Source: Lachnospiraceae bacterium
GTDB lineage: Bacteria; Bacillota; Clostridia; Lachnospirales; Lachnospiraceae
NCBI GenBank assembly: GCA_910575565.1
Contig: CAJTFL010000014.1
Coordinates: 45,979-109,978 of the forward strand
DNA length: 64,000 nt
Reading direction: 5' to 3'
The notes under the pieces are model-generated. The model did no database searches, was not told the DNA's origin, and saw only the letters and a list, made by a program, of their open reading frames with translations. Shown here piece by piece: positions 38,894-47,447 of this stretch. The translations under genes were made by a program, and so were the position numbers. Every line of letters begins with the position of its first letter. The first letter of the stretch is position 1.

Positions 38894-39608
38894 TTTTGTG
38901 GTATTCCTTTATGGCCTTTTTATAGCTTCGGGATAAGGGCACTTGGATCTCATCCTGCATCTCAATTAAATTTAAGGATGCCTTCACTGCCGTTACCTTC
39001 CGCATATTGATGATGTAGCTTCTGTGGCATCTGCAGAAAAAACCGGGAAGCCGCTTCTCCATATTTTCAATGGTCTCGTAAAACCCATACTCTTCCTGCT
39101 TAGTGCGGATATAGATCTTTTTCTCCCTTGCCTCCACATAGTAAATCTGCTGCAAGGGAAAGTACTGCTTCCCTTCCCTGGACTCGACAACAAACATCTC
39201 CGGCAGCTCTTTCTTCTCGAACTTTTCCGAAAAAATTTCCATAAGCTCCCCGATCACCTTGCTTACATTTTCTTTGGCCAAGGGCTTTAGCAGCAGGGCG
39301 GAGGGAAGGATACCCGGCTTTAAGTACGCCATAGGCGAAATCCTGCCGTCAGCTACCACCATCAAAAACGCCTGGCGGTAATCTTTTCGCATAGCTTCCA
39401 GCCTTTCCACTGATCCAGGGACGGTCACGTCCCAGCTTAAAAGATCAATCAGCGGTTCACTGTCCAAATAAGCTTCCAAGGTTTCCATGTTCTCAAACAT
39501 TTCGTAACCCCAGGCTTCCTCTGTCCACTTTGCCGCCTGGATCCTCAGCTGTCCTTTAATCAGCTCGCTTTCCCGTTTTTCCGAAGCAAAGGATAAAAAC
39601 GTAATCAT
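38877..39608 (-). CDS. LytTR-type transcription regulator with atypical receiver
   Basis: 243 residues. The N-terminal 120 residues have the order and length of a receiver domain, with LLSWDVTVPG where the phospho-acceptor loop should be and LLLKPLAKENV resembling the conserved Lys loop. The N-terminal acidic pair is absent (MITFLSFASEKRE), so phosphorylation may not occur. A LytTR DNA-binding domain fills about 145-240 (IYYVEAREKKIYIRT, GFFCRCHRSYIINMRKVTAV). The start overlaps the EssC stop by four bases. A natural candidate to control the shared promoter module in front of the WXG100 operon and the effector gene; no partner kinase is adjacent. Confidence 0.82.
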   Translation of the reverse strand: MITFLSFASEKRESELIKGQLRIQAAKWTEEAWGYEMFENMETLEAYLDSEPLIDLLSWDVTVPGSVERLEAMRKDYRQAFLMVVADGRISPMAYLKPGILPSALLLKPLAKENVSKVIGELMEIFSEKFEKKELPEMFVVESREGKQYFPLQQIYYVEAREKKIYIRTKQEEYGFYETIENMEKRLPGFFCRCHRSYIINMRKVTAVKASLNLIEMQDEIQVPLSRSYKKAIKEYHKNAGID

Positions 39609-42600
39609 ACTGCCTGCTGCCCTTTCACCAATGGGATCATAATCTTATGGTAAGGCTCATTATCCGTAGGCGGAATCGCCCCTACCCCGGGCTTCTCCAC
39701 TGCCGCCTGTTCGGAAAAAGGCATCCCGTTAAATTCAAAGAGCCTTTGAGCCGATACATTGCCGCCCAAATGAATTCCCGCTTTCGAGCGGACAAACTTC
39801 TCATAAACGTCTTTGCCCATAACATCCATGCGCTGATCCTGGTTCATGCAGGCAAAGAAATAGATATTGTGCAAAAAGCCTTTTTCAAACAAGTTTGCCA
39901 TGGCTCCGCATAGATTATCCTGCACGCCCTGGACACTGTGGAGCGCCAAAGCAAATGCCGTAAGATCGGCGATAAAGATAAAGTAAGGCGTCTCCTGCTG
40001 CATCCTGCCATAGATCTCCTGCTCCTCCATCCCTGAACCTAAGCATTGCTTCTTTAAGCGGTTCCGCTCCTGGAAGATGGGGACAAAACCCTGGAGGAAT
40101 TTCTTGTATTCCTCATAGCTGCCGATGTGCTCCGCCCCTACATCCTTAGACAGCTTTAACAGCTCCTGCCCGGACAATTCTACCACGATTAGCTTGGACT
40201 CTTTCATCTTGGCGCTGCACATCAATACCTTTAAGAAATTGGTCTTCCCGGTACGTCCCTTACCAGAAATCAAGTAGCAGTAATTCCTTGCCAGATCGAT
40301 GGAATAGATCTGTGCCGTCTCCATATCGTAGCCCACCGGAAGGAGGCTTCCCTCCTTTGATGCCGCCTGCACCTCATCCAGCGCGGCGAAGTCCTGCCAC
40401 ATAGGCTTTTCCGGGATCCTGGGGATCTGCCTTGCCCATTTTCCATTCCAGCACTGGTTCAGCCTTTCGCAGGCCTTCTGGATTTCCTCACCCCGCTTGT
40501 AGTCGTCTGCGGTGATAAAGGGAATGGCCGCCTGGAATTCCAGGGGATCCCCGTTGACCATAACCAGGCCCCGCCCATGGATGCCTGGCTCCGGGATTAC
40601 CGGAAGCTGCATCATGTTCAGGCAGTCGCCATACTGGAACCGGTCAATCATTTCCATACAGATTACCCGGTGGATATTATCCCGCAGGCGATTGGGGATC
40701 TCTGAGGTATTAAATCCGGCTCCCGAAATCAAAAAGTAAATGCCGTAGGAAGCGCACTCCCTGGAAAGCTGGATCAAGGTGTCATCGTACTGGAATTCCG
40801 TCTTCTCCCTGAACCCGGCGATATTGTCGATCACCACTAAAATCACCGGACAGGTAACGCCGTGGGTCATCACATACTGGCCGTAGTTTCCTCCCCTAAA
40901 CAGCTGCTTCCTTTCCTTTACCATGTTTTCCAAAAGGTGGAACAGCTTGCCGATGGTATCTAAGTCGCTTTCATACAGCACGCCGCCTACATGGGCCTCT
41001 CCCTCGAAAACACCCAGCATACGGCTGGAAAAATCCAGCATATAAAAATTTATGTACTCCGGAGAATACTTATGCATCAGGCTGTAGACGATGGACTGCA
41101 AAAGGGTGCTCTTACCGCTCATGGAAATGCCGCAGACCGCATGGTGGCTGTCCTCCGTAAAGTTAAGCACCAAAGGGATCTGGGACTGCTGGGTAGGATG
41201 ATCGCACAAACCGATCTGCGTCTTAACCTCCCATTTCTCCGGGTACTGGGGCCAGTTCTCCCCGTCAAACAGCACGTCCGTATAACCAGCCAGCTGATCC
41301 ATCACAAGCTGGGCCGGAAGTACCGGGAGCCACAGCTGCTGAGGCTTCTGGTAGCCTTCCCGCTCCGCCACCTCGGCTAAGTACTTCACTACCGCGTCCA
41401 GCTGGCTTTGATCCTTTGCCTCGGGAAGTTTTACGCCCTGCTCTTCCGCTTCCTTTAGCATCCTGGCGCAGATAAGCTTCCTTTCCTTTATGCCTTTCTC
41501 CCGCACTTCATCGTACAGGCTGATCACGTTTTGCAGGGCACGGCTGTTGTAGTCGTTTGGCGGGAAATCGATGCCGTCCTCCGCCATCAAGTCAAACATA
41601 TTTTCTTCCAGGAAATCCTCCCTGCTCTGTTCTAAGCTCATGAAGTTTTCCACATTCATGTCCCATTCCGACAGGCTTTCCTCCAGGTATCTGCAAAGCT
41701 GATCCAGCCATTTTAGCTTGGCCTTCTCCTTCTGCCTGCGCTTTACGTGCCCGCCAACCAGGGCGGCTTTCCCCGTATTGGCCAGCATCATGGCCAGCAC
41801 CTGGCGGCTGTTTTCCTCATCCTCGTCATACACCGCGCCACTCCAGCCGGACTGGAACAGCTCGTACAATTCGTCATTGCCCACCTGCAAATAACACCGG
41901 CCAGCCTGGGTTAGGTAAGCGGCGTCCGGCTTGTGAAGCATATCCACACTGTCCTGCCTGTCCTGCACACGCAGGCAAAGCCGGAACTTAGAGTTGCTCC
42001 AGATATTGTCGTCTACCGTGCCGCTGGGCTTCTGGGTAGCCAAAATCAGGTGAACCCCCAGGCTTCGTCCTACCTGAGCCACGCTGATCAGCTCCTTCAT
42101 AAAGTCCCCTTCCTCCCGTTTTAACTCGGCAAACTCATCGATGATGATGAACATATGGGGAACCGGCTGAGCCGCCTCGCCGTTTTTATACAGCATGGTA
42201 TAAGCATTGATGTTATTTACCCCATGCTCATTAAATACCCGCTGCCTTCTCTTATTTTCACTTTTGATGGATACCATGGCCCGGCGCACCTGGTTCCCGG
42301 AAAGGTTGGAAATCTGTCCCAGGATATGGGGCAGGCCGTTAAACAGGTTTGCCATGCCGCCGCCCTTGTAGTCGATGATAAAGAAACCGATATCATCCGG
42401 GCTGAAATTTAAGGCCAGGGAAAGCATATACGTCTGGAGCGTCTCCGACTTACCGGAACCTGTAGTTCCCGCTACCAGGCCGTGGGGGCCGTGGTACTTC
42501 TCATGAACATCCAGGTAACAGGGAACCCCGCCTGCCCTCTGGCCCACCAGCGCCTTCATATTATCGTATGTACGGTTCTTCTTCCACCGCTCCTCCACGT

Positions 42601-44608
42601 GGAAATCGCTAAGCTTGGACACATTGTACATATCGAAAAAGGTGATGGCGTTGGGCACGTCGCCGCCTACCTCCGTCTCGTTCACTTCCAGGCTGGAAAG
42701 CCGCCTCGCCATGGCTTCCAGTCCCTGCTGGTTCATGGCATCGAAGGCTACCTCCGTCCGCTCCCCGGTAATGGTATTATATTTCCCCTTAAATTCGTTG
42801 TCATTCTGGATAATGTACTCACAGGCGTTCGGCAGATTTTCATGGCTTTCCGCCATCAAAAGCACCGTCAGGCCAAATGAATTATCCTTGTCGAAAATGT
42901 ACTTGGCAATCAGCTCCCCTTCCAGGAAGGAAGGCTCCTCCACAAACAGTACGTAATGGGGCTTATAAACCTTGTTCTTTTCCGAGGACGGGCGGATCTC
43001 CTCGCTCCTGAAACGGAGCACCTTGGTCAGCTCATAAAATACGTCCGTAGCTTCGTTTTTATTGCCTGCCACGTACCGCACCTTTTTATCCGGAGACCAC
43101 ACATGAGGAAGCCATTTGGCAAACTGCCACCGGCTTTCATTCTCCCCCTGATCCTCCTGGAACACGAAAGCCATCTTTACATCCGTATAACAGTTATGGG
43201 CCGCAATCTGGGCCGCCAGGGCGTATACCACCTGGTAAGCCCCTACCTTGTCCGGGCCGCCTACCACGCCCACTACCCGCTCCTTCAGCAGATCAAGGCA
43301 GATGGGAACCTGGTGAAGCATACTATAGCTTTCCTTGATGAACTTCGGCTTATCCGCCAGAGAGTCATTAATCAGGGTAAACTTCTCCTTAGGAATCTGA
43401 ACGGAAACCTGGAAAGGCATATCGCCAATCCCCAGGCGGTGGAGAAGGAAATCCTCATGGGTGCTGTTGCGCCCCCACATTTTATTGGAATCCTGCATTT
43501 TCCTGGAGCTGCAGTCCTCTGCGGAAGGATACATCCGCAGCATGCTTTGGATATTGTTCTCGTATTTCTGCTTTATCTCATCGGCACACTTAATCAGGTA
43601 TTCCCCGTAAGCCTCAAACCTGTGGTTTTCTTCTTTTTTCGCCTTGTCCTTCCCGTATCGGATATTATTTAACGCCCACCCTACGCCGATGATGGCGGAG
43701 CAAATGGAAGTAATAATACCGGTATACATAAATGTGCTGGCGTGAGCCCCAGTAGACCTGGCGCCGATAATGGCAATGCCGCTGCTAAGGAGCATAGGGA
43801 TAGCCATAGTCATAGCCGGGCCGATGGCCATCATCAGCGGCACATCTCCCGGTTCCCTGGGAGCCGGGGGCGCTTCAATCTCGATCGGTTCTGTTTCCAG
43901 AACTTCCAGGTTCCTTGGGGCGCGATGGTAAATCTGGCGCACACCCTGCTTCTTTTCCCCTGCCGGGGGAACCTGGCCTCCCCACATATGAAGCTTTTTA
44001 TTATTAACCTTCACGTTGCTTCCCTGGCGGATAGCCAGCACATCTCCTAAATACACCATATCCATACCCCAGATATGGATATTGTCGCCGAAATCCAGCC
44101 TCCGGCTTCCCCGGACGCGGACATCATTAATAAACACGCCGTTTTTGCTGGTATCTTCCAGCACCACGCCGTCCCGTGTGCGGCTGATGACGGCGTGCTG
44201 TTTGGAAATATATTGGTTATTGGAATATTGGTAGGAGTAAAGGATATCCGACTCCATGCTGCTTCCCACCACTATGCGCTTTTCTGAGGAAAAATCAAAC
44301 TTGGAATAATTATAAAAGGAAGTGGGCTTCATCTGCACCACAATGGACAGCAATTCCCCCCTGAAGGATTCCAGCCGGTAGTTTGCCTGATCCCTAAGCC
44401 TGCTGTCCCCCTGGGGTCCTCTGATCTTGCAATTCCTACAGGGCAAAAACGCCCATTTCTGATCCACCATCTCCAGCCGGATCTCCAAATCATCCTGAAG
44501 ATGGAAAATCTTCCGGTCAATTACCAAAACCGTCTCTGCATTGTGGATCGCCGGAAGCACGAATTCCTTGTATGCGCTCTGGCTGTACACCGATAATACC
44601 ACACTCAT
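39605..44608 (-). CDS. essC: Type VII secretion ATPase EssC (FHA-FtsK/SpoIIIE)
   Basis: About 1667 residues from the ATG at 44608, chosen for the GGGGGAT site upstream; longer starts lack one. Two N-terminal FHA-type domains: the first (1-90) is divergent, the second (about 95-190) is canonical, with IVVGSSMESD, ISKQHAVI and TSKNGVFIN. Two transmembrane helices near 255-310. Then three ATPase domains: first Walker A GTTGSGKSETL (about 710) with IIIDEFAEL, second GISMSGKSTLL (about 1160) with LVVIDNIAGF, third GKGRTGKTNFL (about 1453) with a weak Walker B (FIFIADLTAF). This is the motor and pore of T7SSb machines that exports WXG100 and LXG proteins. It is in the operon behind the promoter at 45459. 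Confidence 0.94.
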   Translation of the reverse strand: MSVVLSVYSQSAYKEFVLPAIHNAETVLVIDRKIFHLQDDLEIRLEMVDQKWAFLPCRNCKIRGPQGDSRLRDQANYRLESFRGELLSIVVQMKPTSFYNYSKFDFSSEKRIVVGSSMESDILYSYQYSNNQYISKQHAVISRTRDGVVLEDTSKNGVFINDVRVRGSRRLDFGDNIHIWGMDMVYLGDVLAIRQGSNVKVNNKKLHMWGGQVPPAGEKKQGVRQIYHRAPRNLEVLETEPIEIEAPPAPREPGDVPLMMAIGPAMTMAIPMLLSSGIAIIGARSTGAHASTFMYTGIITSICSAIIGVGWALNNIRYGKDKAKKEENHRFEAYGEYLIKCADEIKQKYENNIQSMLRMYPSAEDCSSRKMQDSNKMWGRNSTHEDFLLHRLGIGDMPFQVSVQIPKEKFTLINDSLADKPKFIKESYSMLHQVPICLDLLKERVVGVVGGPDKVGAYQVVYALAAQIAAHNCYTDVKMAFVFQEDQGENESRWQFAKWLPHVWSPDKKVRYVAGNKNEATDVFYELTKVLRFRSEEIRPSSEKNKVYKPHYVLFVEEPSFLEGELIAKYIFDKDNSFGLTVLLMAESHENLPNACEYIIQNDNEFKGKYNTITGERTEVAFDAMNQQGLEAMARRLSSLEVNETEVGGDVPNAITFFDMYNVSKLSDFHVEERWKKNRTYDNMKALVGQRAGGVPCYLDVHEKYHGPHGLVAGTTGSGKSETLQTYMLSLALNFSPDDIGFFIIDYKGGGMANLFNGLPHILGQISNLSGNQVRRAMVSIKSENKRRQRVFNEHGVNNINAYTMLYKNGEAAQPVPHMFIIIDEFAELKREEGDFMKELISVAQVGRSLGVHLILATQKPSGTVDDNIWSNSKFRLCLRVQDRQDSVDMLHKPDAAYLTQAGRCYLQVGNDELYELFQSGWSGAVYDEDEENSRQVLAMMLANTGKAALVGGHVKRRQKEKAKLKWLDQLCRYLEESLSEWDMNVENFMSLEQSREDFLEENMFDLMAEDGIDFPPNDYNSRALQNVISLYDEVREKGIKERKLICARMLKEAEEQGVKLPEAKDQSQLDAVVKYLAEVAEREGYQKPQQLWLPVLPAQLVMDQLAGYTDVLFDGENWPQYPEKWEVKTQIGLCDHPTQQSQIPLVLNFTEDSHHAVCGISMSGKSTLLQSIVYSLMHKYSPEYINFYMLDFSSRMLGVFEGEAHVGGVLYESDLDTIGKLFHLLENMVKERKQLFRGGNYGQYVMTHGVTCPVILVVIDNIAGFREKTEFQYDDTLIQLSRECASYGIYFLISGAGFNTSEIPNRLRDNIHRVICMEMIDRFQYGDCLNMMQLPVIPEPGIHGRGLVMVNGDPLEFQAAIPFITADDYKRGEEIQKACERLNQCWNGKWARQIPRIPEKPMWQDFAALDEVQAASKEGSLLPVGYDMETAQIYSIDLARNYCYLISGKGRTGKTNFLKVLMCSAKMKESKLIVVELSGQELLKLSKDVGAEHIGSYEEYKKFLQGFVPIFQERNRLKKQCLGSGMEEQEIYGRMQQETPYFIFIADLTAFALALHSVQGVQDNLCGAMANLFEKGFLHNIYFFACMNQDQRMDVMGKDVYEKFVRSKAGIHLGGNVSAQRLFEFNGMPFSEQAAVEKPGVGAIPPTDNEPYHKIMIPLVKGQQAV

Positions 44609-44747
44609 AGCCTTATCCCCCGTAAACGATAGTTTAATGATGCCATGGCCAAAAAACATCTTGACGCCAACAGCATTTACTGCTAAAAGCGCCAAAACAT
44701 CTTTTGACGCTTCTTATGGAATTCCTTCCCGCTTCCTGCTCCCGTGA

Positions 44748-45350
44748 CTATAGAAAACTGATATGGTATGCCGTCTTCCCTACCATAAAACAGTCGCCGG
44801 AGCGAAGCTTTAACCCGCTTTGGTTCACGATCACCACTTTCCCCTTCCGCTTCAGGGCAATCTCCAGGATCCCTGTGCTCCGCAGGTAATTTTCCTTTTT
44901 ATAGTAAAAAATCTGGCAGAACACCTGGCCGGGATCCACATCCCGGGGAAGGATCACCACATTCCCAAACTGGTTCCCGATCTGCACCGGCTCCTGGCGG
45001 CGGAACATATATTTCCGCTGAGATAGCTCCGTAATCTCCGTAAGCTGGTACATATCCTTATCCATCTGCGGGATATTTGACAAGTTATTCTGATCCTTAG
45101 AATACTCCACCTGGAAAGGCCGCCTTTTTTTCTCGAAGGATACCGCCTTTTTCTCCTCCAGGGGATTGGCTAATACCCGGTCTAAAGCTTCCTCCCGCAT
45201 CCTGCGGACTGCCTGCTGCTTCTCCTCTTTTGCCTTTTTCCGTTTAATTAAAATCCGGATAGTCAGCGACAGTGTAAAGGCAATCACGAATATAATGATC
45301 ATGATTATGGTCTGCTTAGAAATATTTAAATTCTGCAAAAATTCTTTCAT
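44748..45350 (-). CDS. Membrane protein with FHA-like C-terminal domain
   Basis: 200 residues. One N-terminal transmembrane helix (about 14-36, TIIMIIIFVIAFTLSLTIRI), a basic coiled region (37-75), then a beta-rich C-terminal domain (about 110-200): YMFRRQEPVQIGNQFGNVVIL, VFCQIFYYKKENYLRSTG, VIVNQSGLKLRSGDCFMVGKTAYHISF. This tracks the FHA sandwich but lacks the Ser/His pocket signature. GGGGGAAG precedes the ATG. First gene of the EssC operon behind a strong promoter. It could fill the place of EssB/YukC-type membrane partners, which were not found; that is speculation. Confidence 0.72.
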   Translation of the reverse strand: MKEFLQNLNISKQTIIMIIIFVIAFTLSLTIRILIKRKKAKEEKQQAVRRMREEALDRVLANPLEEKKAVSFEKKRRPFQVEYSKDQNNLSNIPQMDKDMYQLTEITELSQRKYMFRRQEPVQIGNQFGNVVILPRDVDPGQVFCQIFYYKKENYLRSTGILEIALKRKGKVVIVNQSGLKLRSGDCFMVGKTAYHISFL

Positions 45351-45458
45351 CTTGCCTCTTCCCCCTGTATCTCCTGTCCCTGCGCCAATATGCTGTCATA
45401 CGCTGTCCGTTCAAGGTTAACTATGCCAGCCCACGAAAACGCGCAGCTAAACACAATT

Positions 45459-45487
45459 ATTATAACGGACATTTAGGGGTTGTGCAA
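45459..45487 (-). promoter_or_regulatory. Sigma-A promoter of the EssC operon
   Basis: Minus strand TTGCAC (45482-45487), 17-base spacer, TATAAT (45459-45464), about 105 bases before the ATG at 45350. Covers the 190-base gap 45351-45540. Confidence 0.7.
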
Positions 45488-45540
45488 CTAAATTTCGCTT
45501 GCGTATATTTTTACTTCCCAAAGCATTTTTCAATCACGCC

Positions 45541-46230
45541 CTACCGCTTTGGAAGCACCTGGGAAGCGTCCACGTAATAGGACTCAAAATTCCCCCGCTC
45601 CACGTACACCGGGACACAGGTGTCGGTAAGGAGGTTGGTGGGATCGTACCAAATCGGGCCGCTGCGAAAGAAATATACCCTTCCCTCCGGCGACTGGTAC
45701 TGGCACTCCAAAATATACGGATGCTGATAGTTGCTGGAAATATTTAGATCTACGCTAACCCCGATAATCTGGGCATCCAGCCGCATCCCTGTGGCCCTTA
45801 ACTGCTTATCCCTGGCCTTTTTCCTTGCGCTGTGGACAATCAAGGCAACTCCCAGGATCAAAAGCACCGCTCCCAGGATGCCGAAAATCAGGCTTAATAG
45901 CTGGACGGAACCGGACTTAATCCTATCCGGCCGATCCAGATCGCAGTAAACGGTAATGGGATCCCCCTTTCGCATCCCGCTGCTGTAAAACCCCAAAGGG
46001 CTTTCAAAGTATTCTCCGTCTATCTCATAGGAAACGTATACATTATTCCGGGAAACAGAGCTGATCTCCCCCTCTACCTGAATGGAATTTTTTATAAAAT
46101 TAGCCGTGCTGATAAACAGCCCTGCAGCCACTCCCGCGAACACAACGCCTACAATCGTGAAAATCACGCCTACTGCCGCAAACACATCCTTAAATAAAAA
46201 CCTTTGTGTATAAATTCCTCTTCTGCCCAT
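45541..46230 (-). CDS. DUF3592-type membrane protein
   Basis: 229 residues from the ATG at 46230, preceded by GGGGGAAAG; a double ATG 24 bases upstream has poorer spacing. Two transmembrane helices (about 15-40 and 105-130) flank an extracytoplasmic beta domain with the DUF3592 pattern (VEGEISSVSRNNVYVSYEIDGEYF, GDPITVYCDLDRPDRIKSGS). A second, similar beta domain follows (YILECQYQSPEGRVYFFRSGPIW, TDTCVPVYVERGNFESYYVD). Function of the family unknown; it may be an envelope component of the secretion machine since it heads the core. It has its own promoter. Confidence 0.75.
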   Translation of the reverse strand: MGRRGIYTQRFLFKDVFAAVGVIFTIVGVVFAGVAAGLFISTANFIKNSIQVEGEISSVSRNNVYVSYEIDGEYFESPLGFYSSGMRKGDPITVYCDLDRPDRIKSGSVQLLSLIFGILGAVLLILGVALIVHSARKKARDKQLRATGMRLDAQIIGVSVDLNISSNYQHPYILECQYQSPEGRVYFFRSGPIWYDPTNLLTDTCVPVYVERGNFESYYVDASQVLPKR

Positions 46231-46337
46231 GCTTTCCCCCTGCTTAACCATCACTTTTTATTCTTCTTCCCTTAGCTGCTTAATCATTTTCCAGCGATAT
46301 CCCAGAGAAATCCTTTCCCTGTGGATACTCTTTATCT

Positions 46338-46366
46338 ATTGTACCGATTTATGCCAATAAAGTCAA
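46338..46366 (-). promoter_or_regulatory. Sigma-A promoter of the DUF3592 gene
   Basis: Minus strand TTGACT (46361-46366), 17-base spacer, TACAAT (46338-46343), about 100 bases before the ATG at 46230. The 357-base gap 46231-46587 otherwise holds only the terminator at 46409-46446. Confidence 0.7.
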
Positions 46367-46408
46367 TTCATATGAGGAATTTTCAAAAATAAGCCTAAAC
46401 GCAAAAAT

Positions 46409-46446
46409 GGGGCTGCCGCAAAACAATTGGATTTTACGGCAGCCCC
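46409..46446. terminator. Bidirectional terminator after phosphotransferase gene
   Basis: Perfect 14-bp arms GGGGCTGCCGCAAAA.../...TTTTACGGCAGCCCC (with one loop-side wobble) and T-rich flanks on both sides. A closely similar sequence is used at 54856-54892. Confidence 0.8.
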
Positions 46447-46587
46447 GTTTCGTTATTTAGGGACATTATTTAATTATAGGTTGGTTGATTTTTATTCGCG
46501 AAAACTTCCAGCGATTATGATTGATTATTGATTGATGCCCCATGTCCCTGAACCAGGGCAAATTTGCAAATACCGTATTCTTAAATC

Positions 46588-47343
46588 CTATTGATACTCT
46601 GCCACGTCGATCCAGCTAAGAAGGAATTCTTTCTCTTTCTCCTTCCTCTTGGTCAGCTGGGCAGCAGCCACGATAGGCAACCAGCGGTTTACATACTGGC
46701 GTGCGGTATCGCTCTTTTCACAGAACAGCTTCATATACATTTCCGCTTTATTCTTATCCTCCAGGCTAAACAGCAGATAGGTCATTGCCGCATCGGCAGA
46801 AGCGTTGCCCTGTGCCGCATGTGCCCAGTCGATGATCCAAAGCTTGCCGTACTTATCAACAATTACATTGGTGGGGTTGAAGTCGCCATGGCACAGCTTG
46901 GTGTGCTTTGGCATACTCTCTAAGCGGACAGCCAGCTCATAGCGGACAGTGGCGTTTAAGTCCTTTAAGCTGTTAATCTGATCCATCAGCTTATGGCGCA
47001 GCCTTTTGATGGTAGCTACCTTCTGCTTATGAACACTTAACTGCAGATCCACGAACATTTCCATATAGGTTTCCAGCTTCCCCGGCTCTTCCTCCATCAG
47101 CTGAGCCAAGGTCTTCCCCTCTACCTTGTCACGGATTAAGCACCAGCCCTCTGGCGTTTCTGACACGGATACCAAGGCCGGGATGTTCAGCTCGGTATTT
47201 TCTTCCACCAGAGCCTCGTTGCGGGCCTCATTTAATACTTCCGCCTTGGTATACCGGTTATCAAATACTTTGATAATCTTATCCTCTGTGGCATAAATCG
47301 TCTTATGGGGCCGTGTGAAAATGACTTTCTTATCTTCTTCCAT
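46588..47343 (-). CDS. APH/choline-kinase-fold phosphotransferase
   Basis: 251 residues from the ATG at 47343 (GGAGG 11 bases upstream). Kinase-like fold of the aminoglycoside phosphotransferase/choline kinase superfamily: KTIYATEDKIIKVF (N-lobe lysine), Brenner motif LCHGDFNPTNVIVD (catalytic Asp about residue 155) and LWIIDWAHAAQG (metal Asp about 172). It should transfer phosphate from ATP to a small hydroxylated compound; substrate unknown. It lies 104 bases downstream of adhE and ends at a strong terminator, so it can be read through from the adhE promoter. Confidence 0.82.
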   Translation of the reverse strand: MEEDKKVIFTRPHKTIYATEDKIIKVFDNRYTKAEVLNEARNEALVEENTELNIPALVSVSETPEGWCLIRDKVEGKTLAQLMEEEPGKLETYMEMFVDLQLSVHKQKVATIKRLRHKLMDQINSLKDLNATVRYELAVRLESMPKHTKLCHGDFNPTNVIVDKYGKLWIIDWAHAAQGNASADAAMTYLLFSLEDKNKAEMYMKLFCEKSDTARQYVNRWLPIVAAAQLTKRKEKEKEFLLSWIDVAEYQ

Positions 47344-47447
47344 GCCTTCTTTTTCCTCCTTAAATAGTGATATATGGTTATGGCCTTTCGCCGCCTTTAT
47401 CCGGGACGAAAGCCTTGTGTCCAATAGGGCGGATATTCTTTTACGGA

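Noticed and set aside
40991..43672. Several plus-strand frames inside essC (for example 42956-43672)
   Set aside because: Antisense shadows of a well-supported EssC reading frame.
47367..47424. Longer N-terminus for the phosphotransferase (start at 47424)
   Set aside because: The extra 27 residues lack family character, and the ATG at 47343 has GGAGG at good distance.
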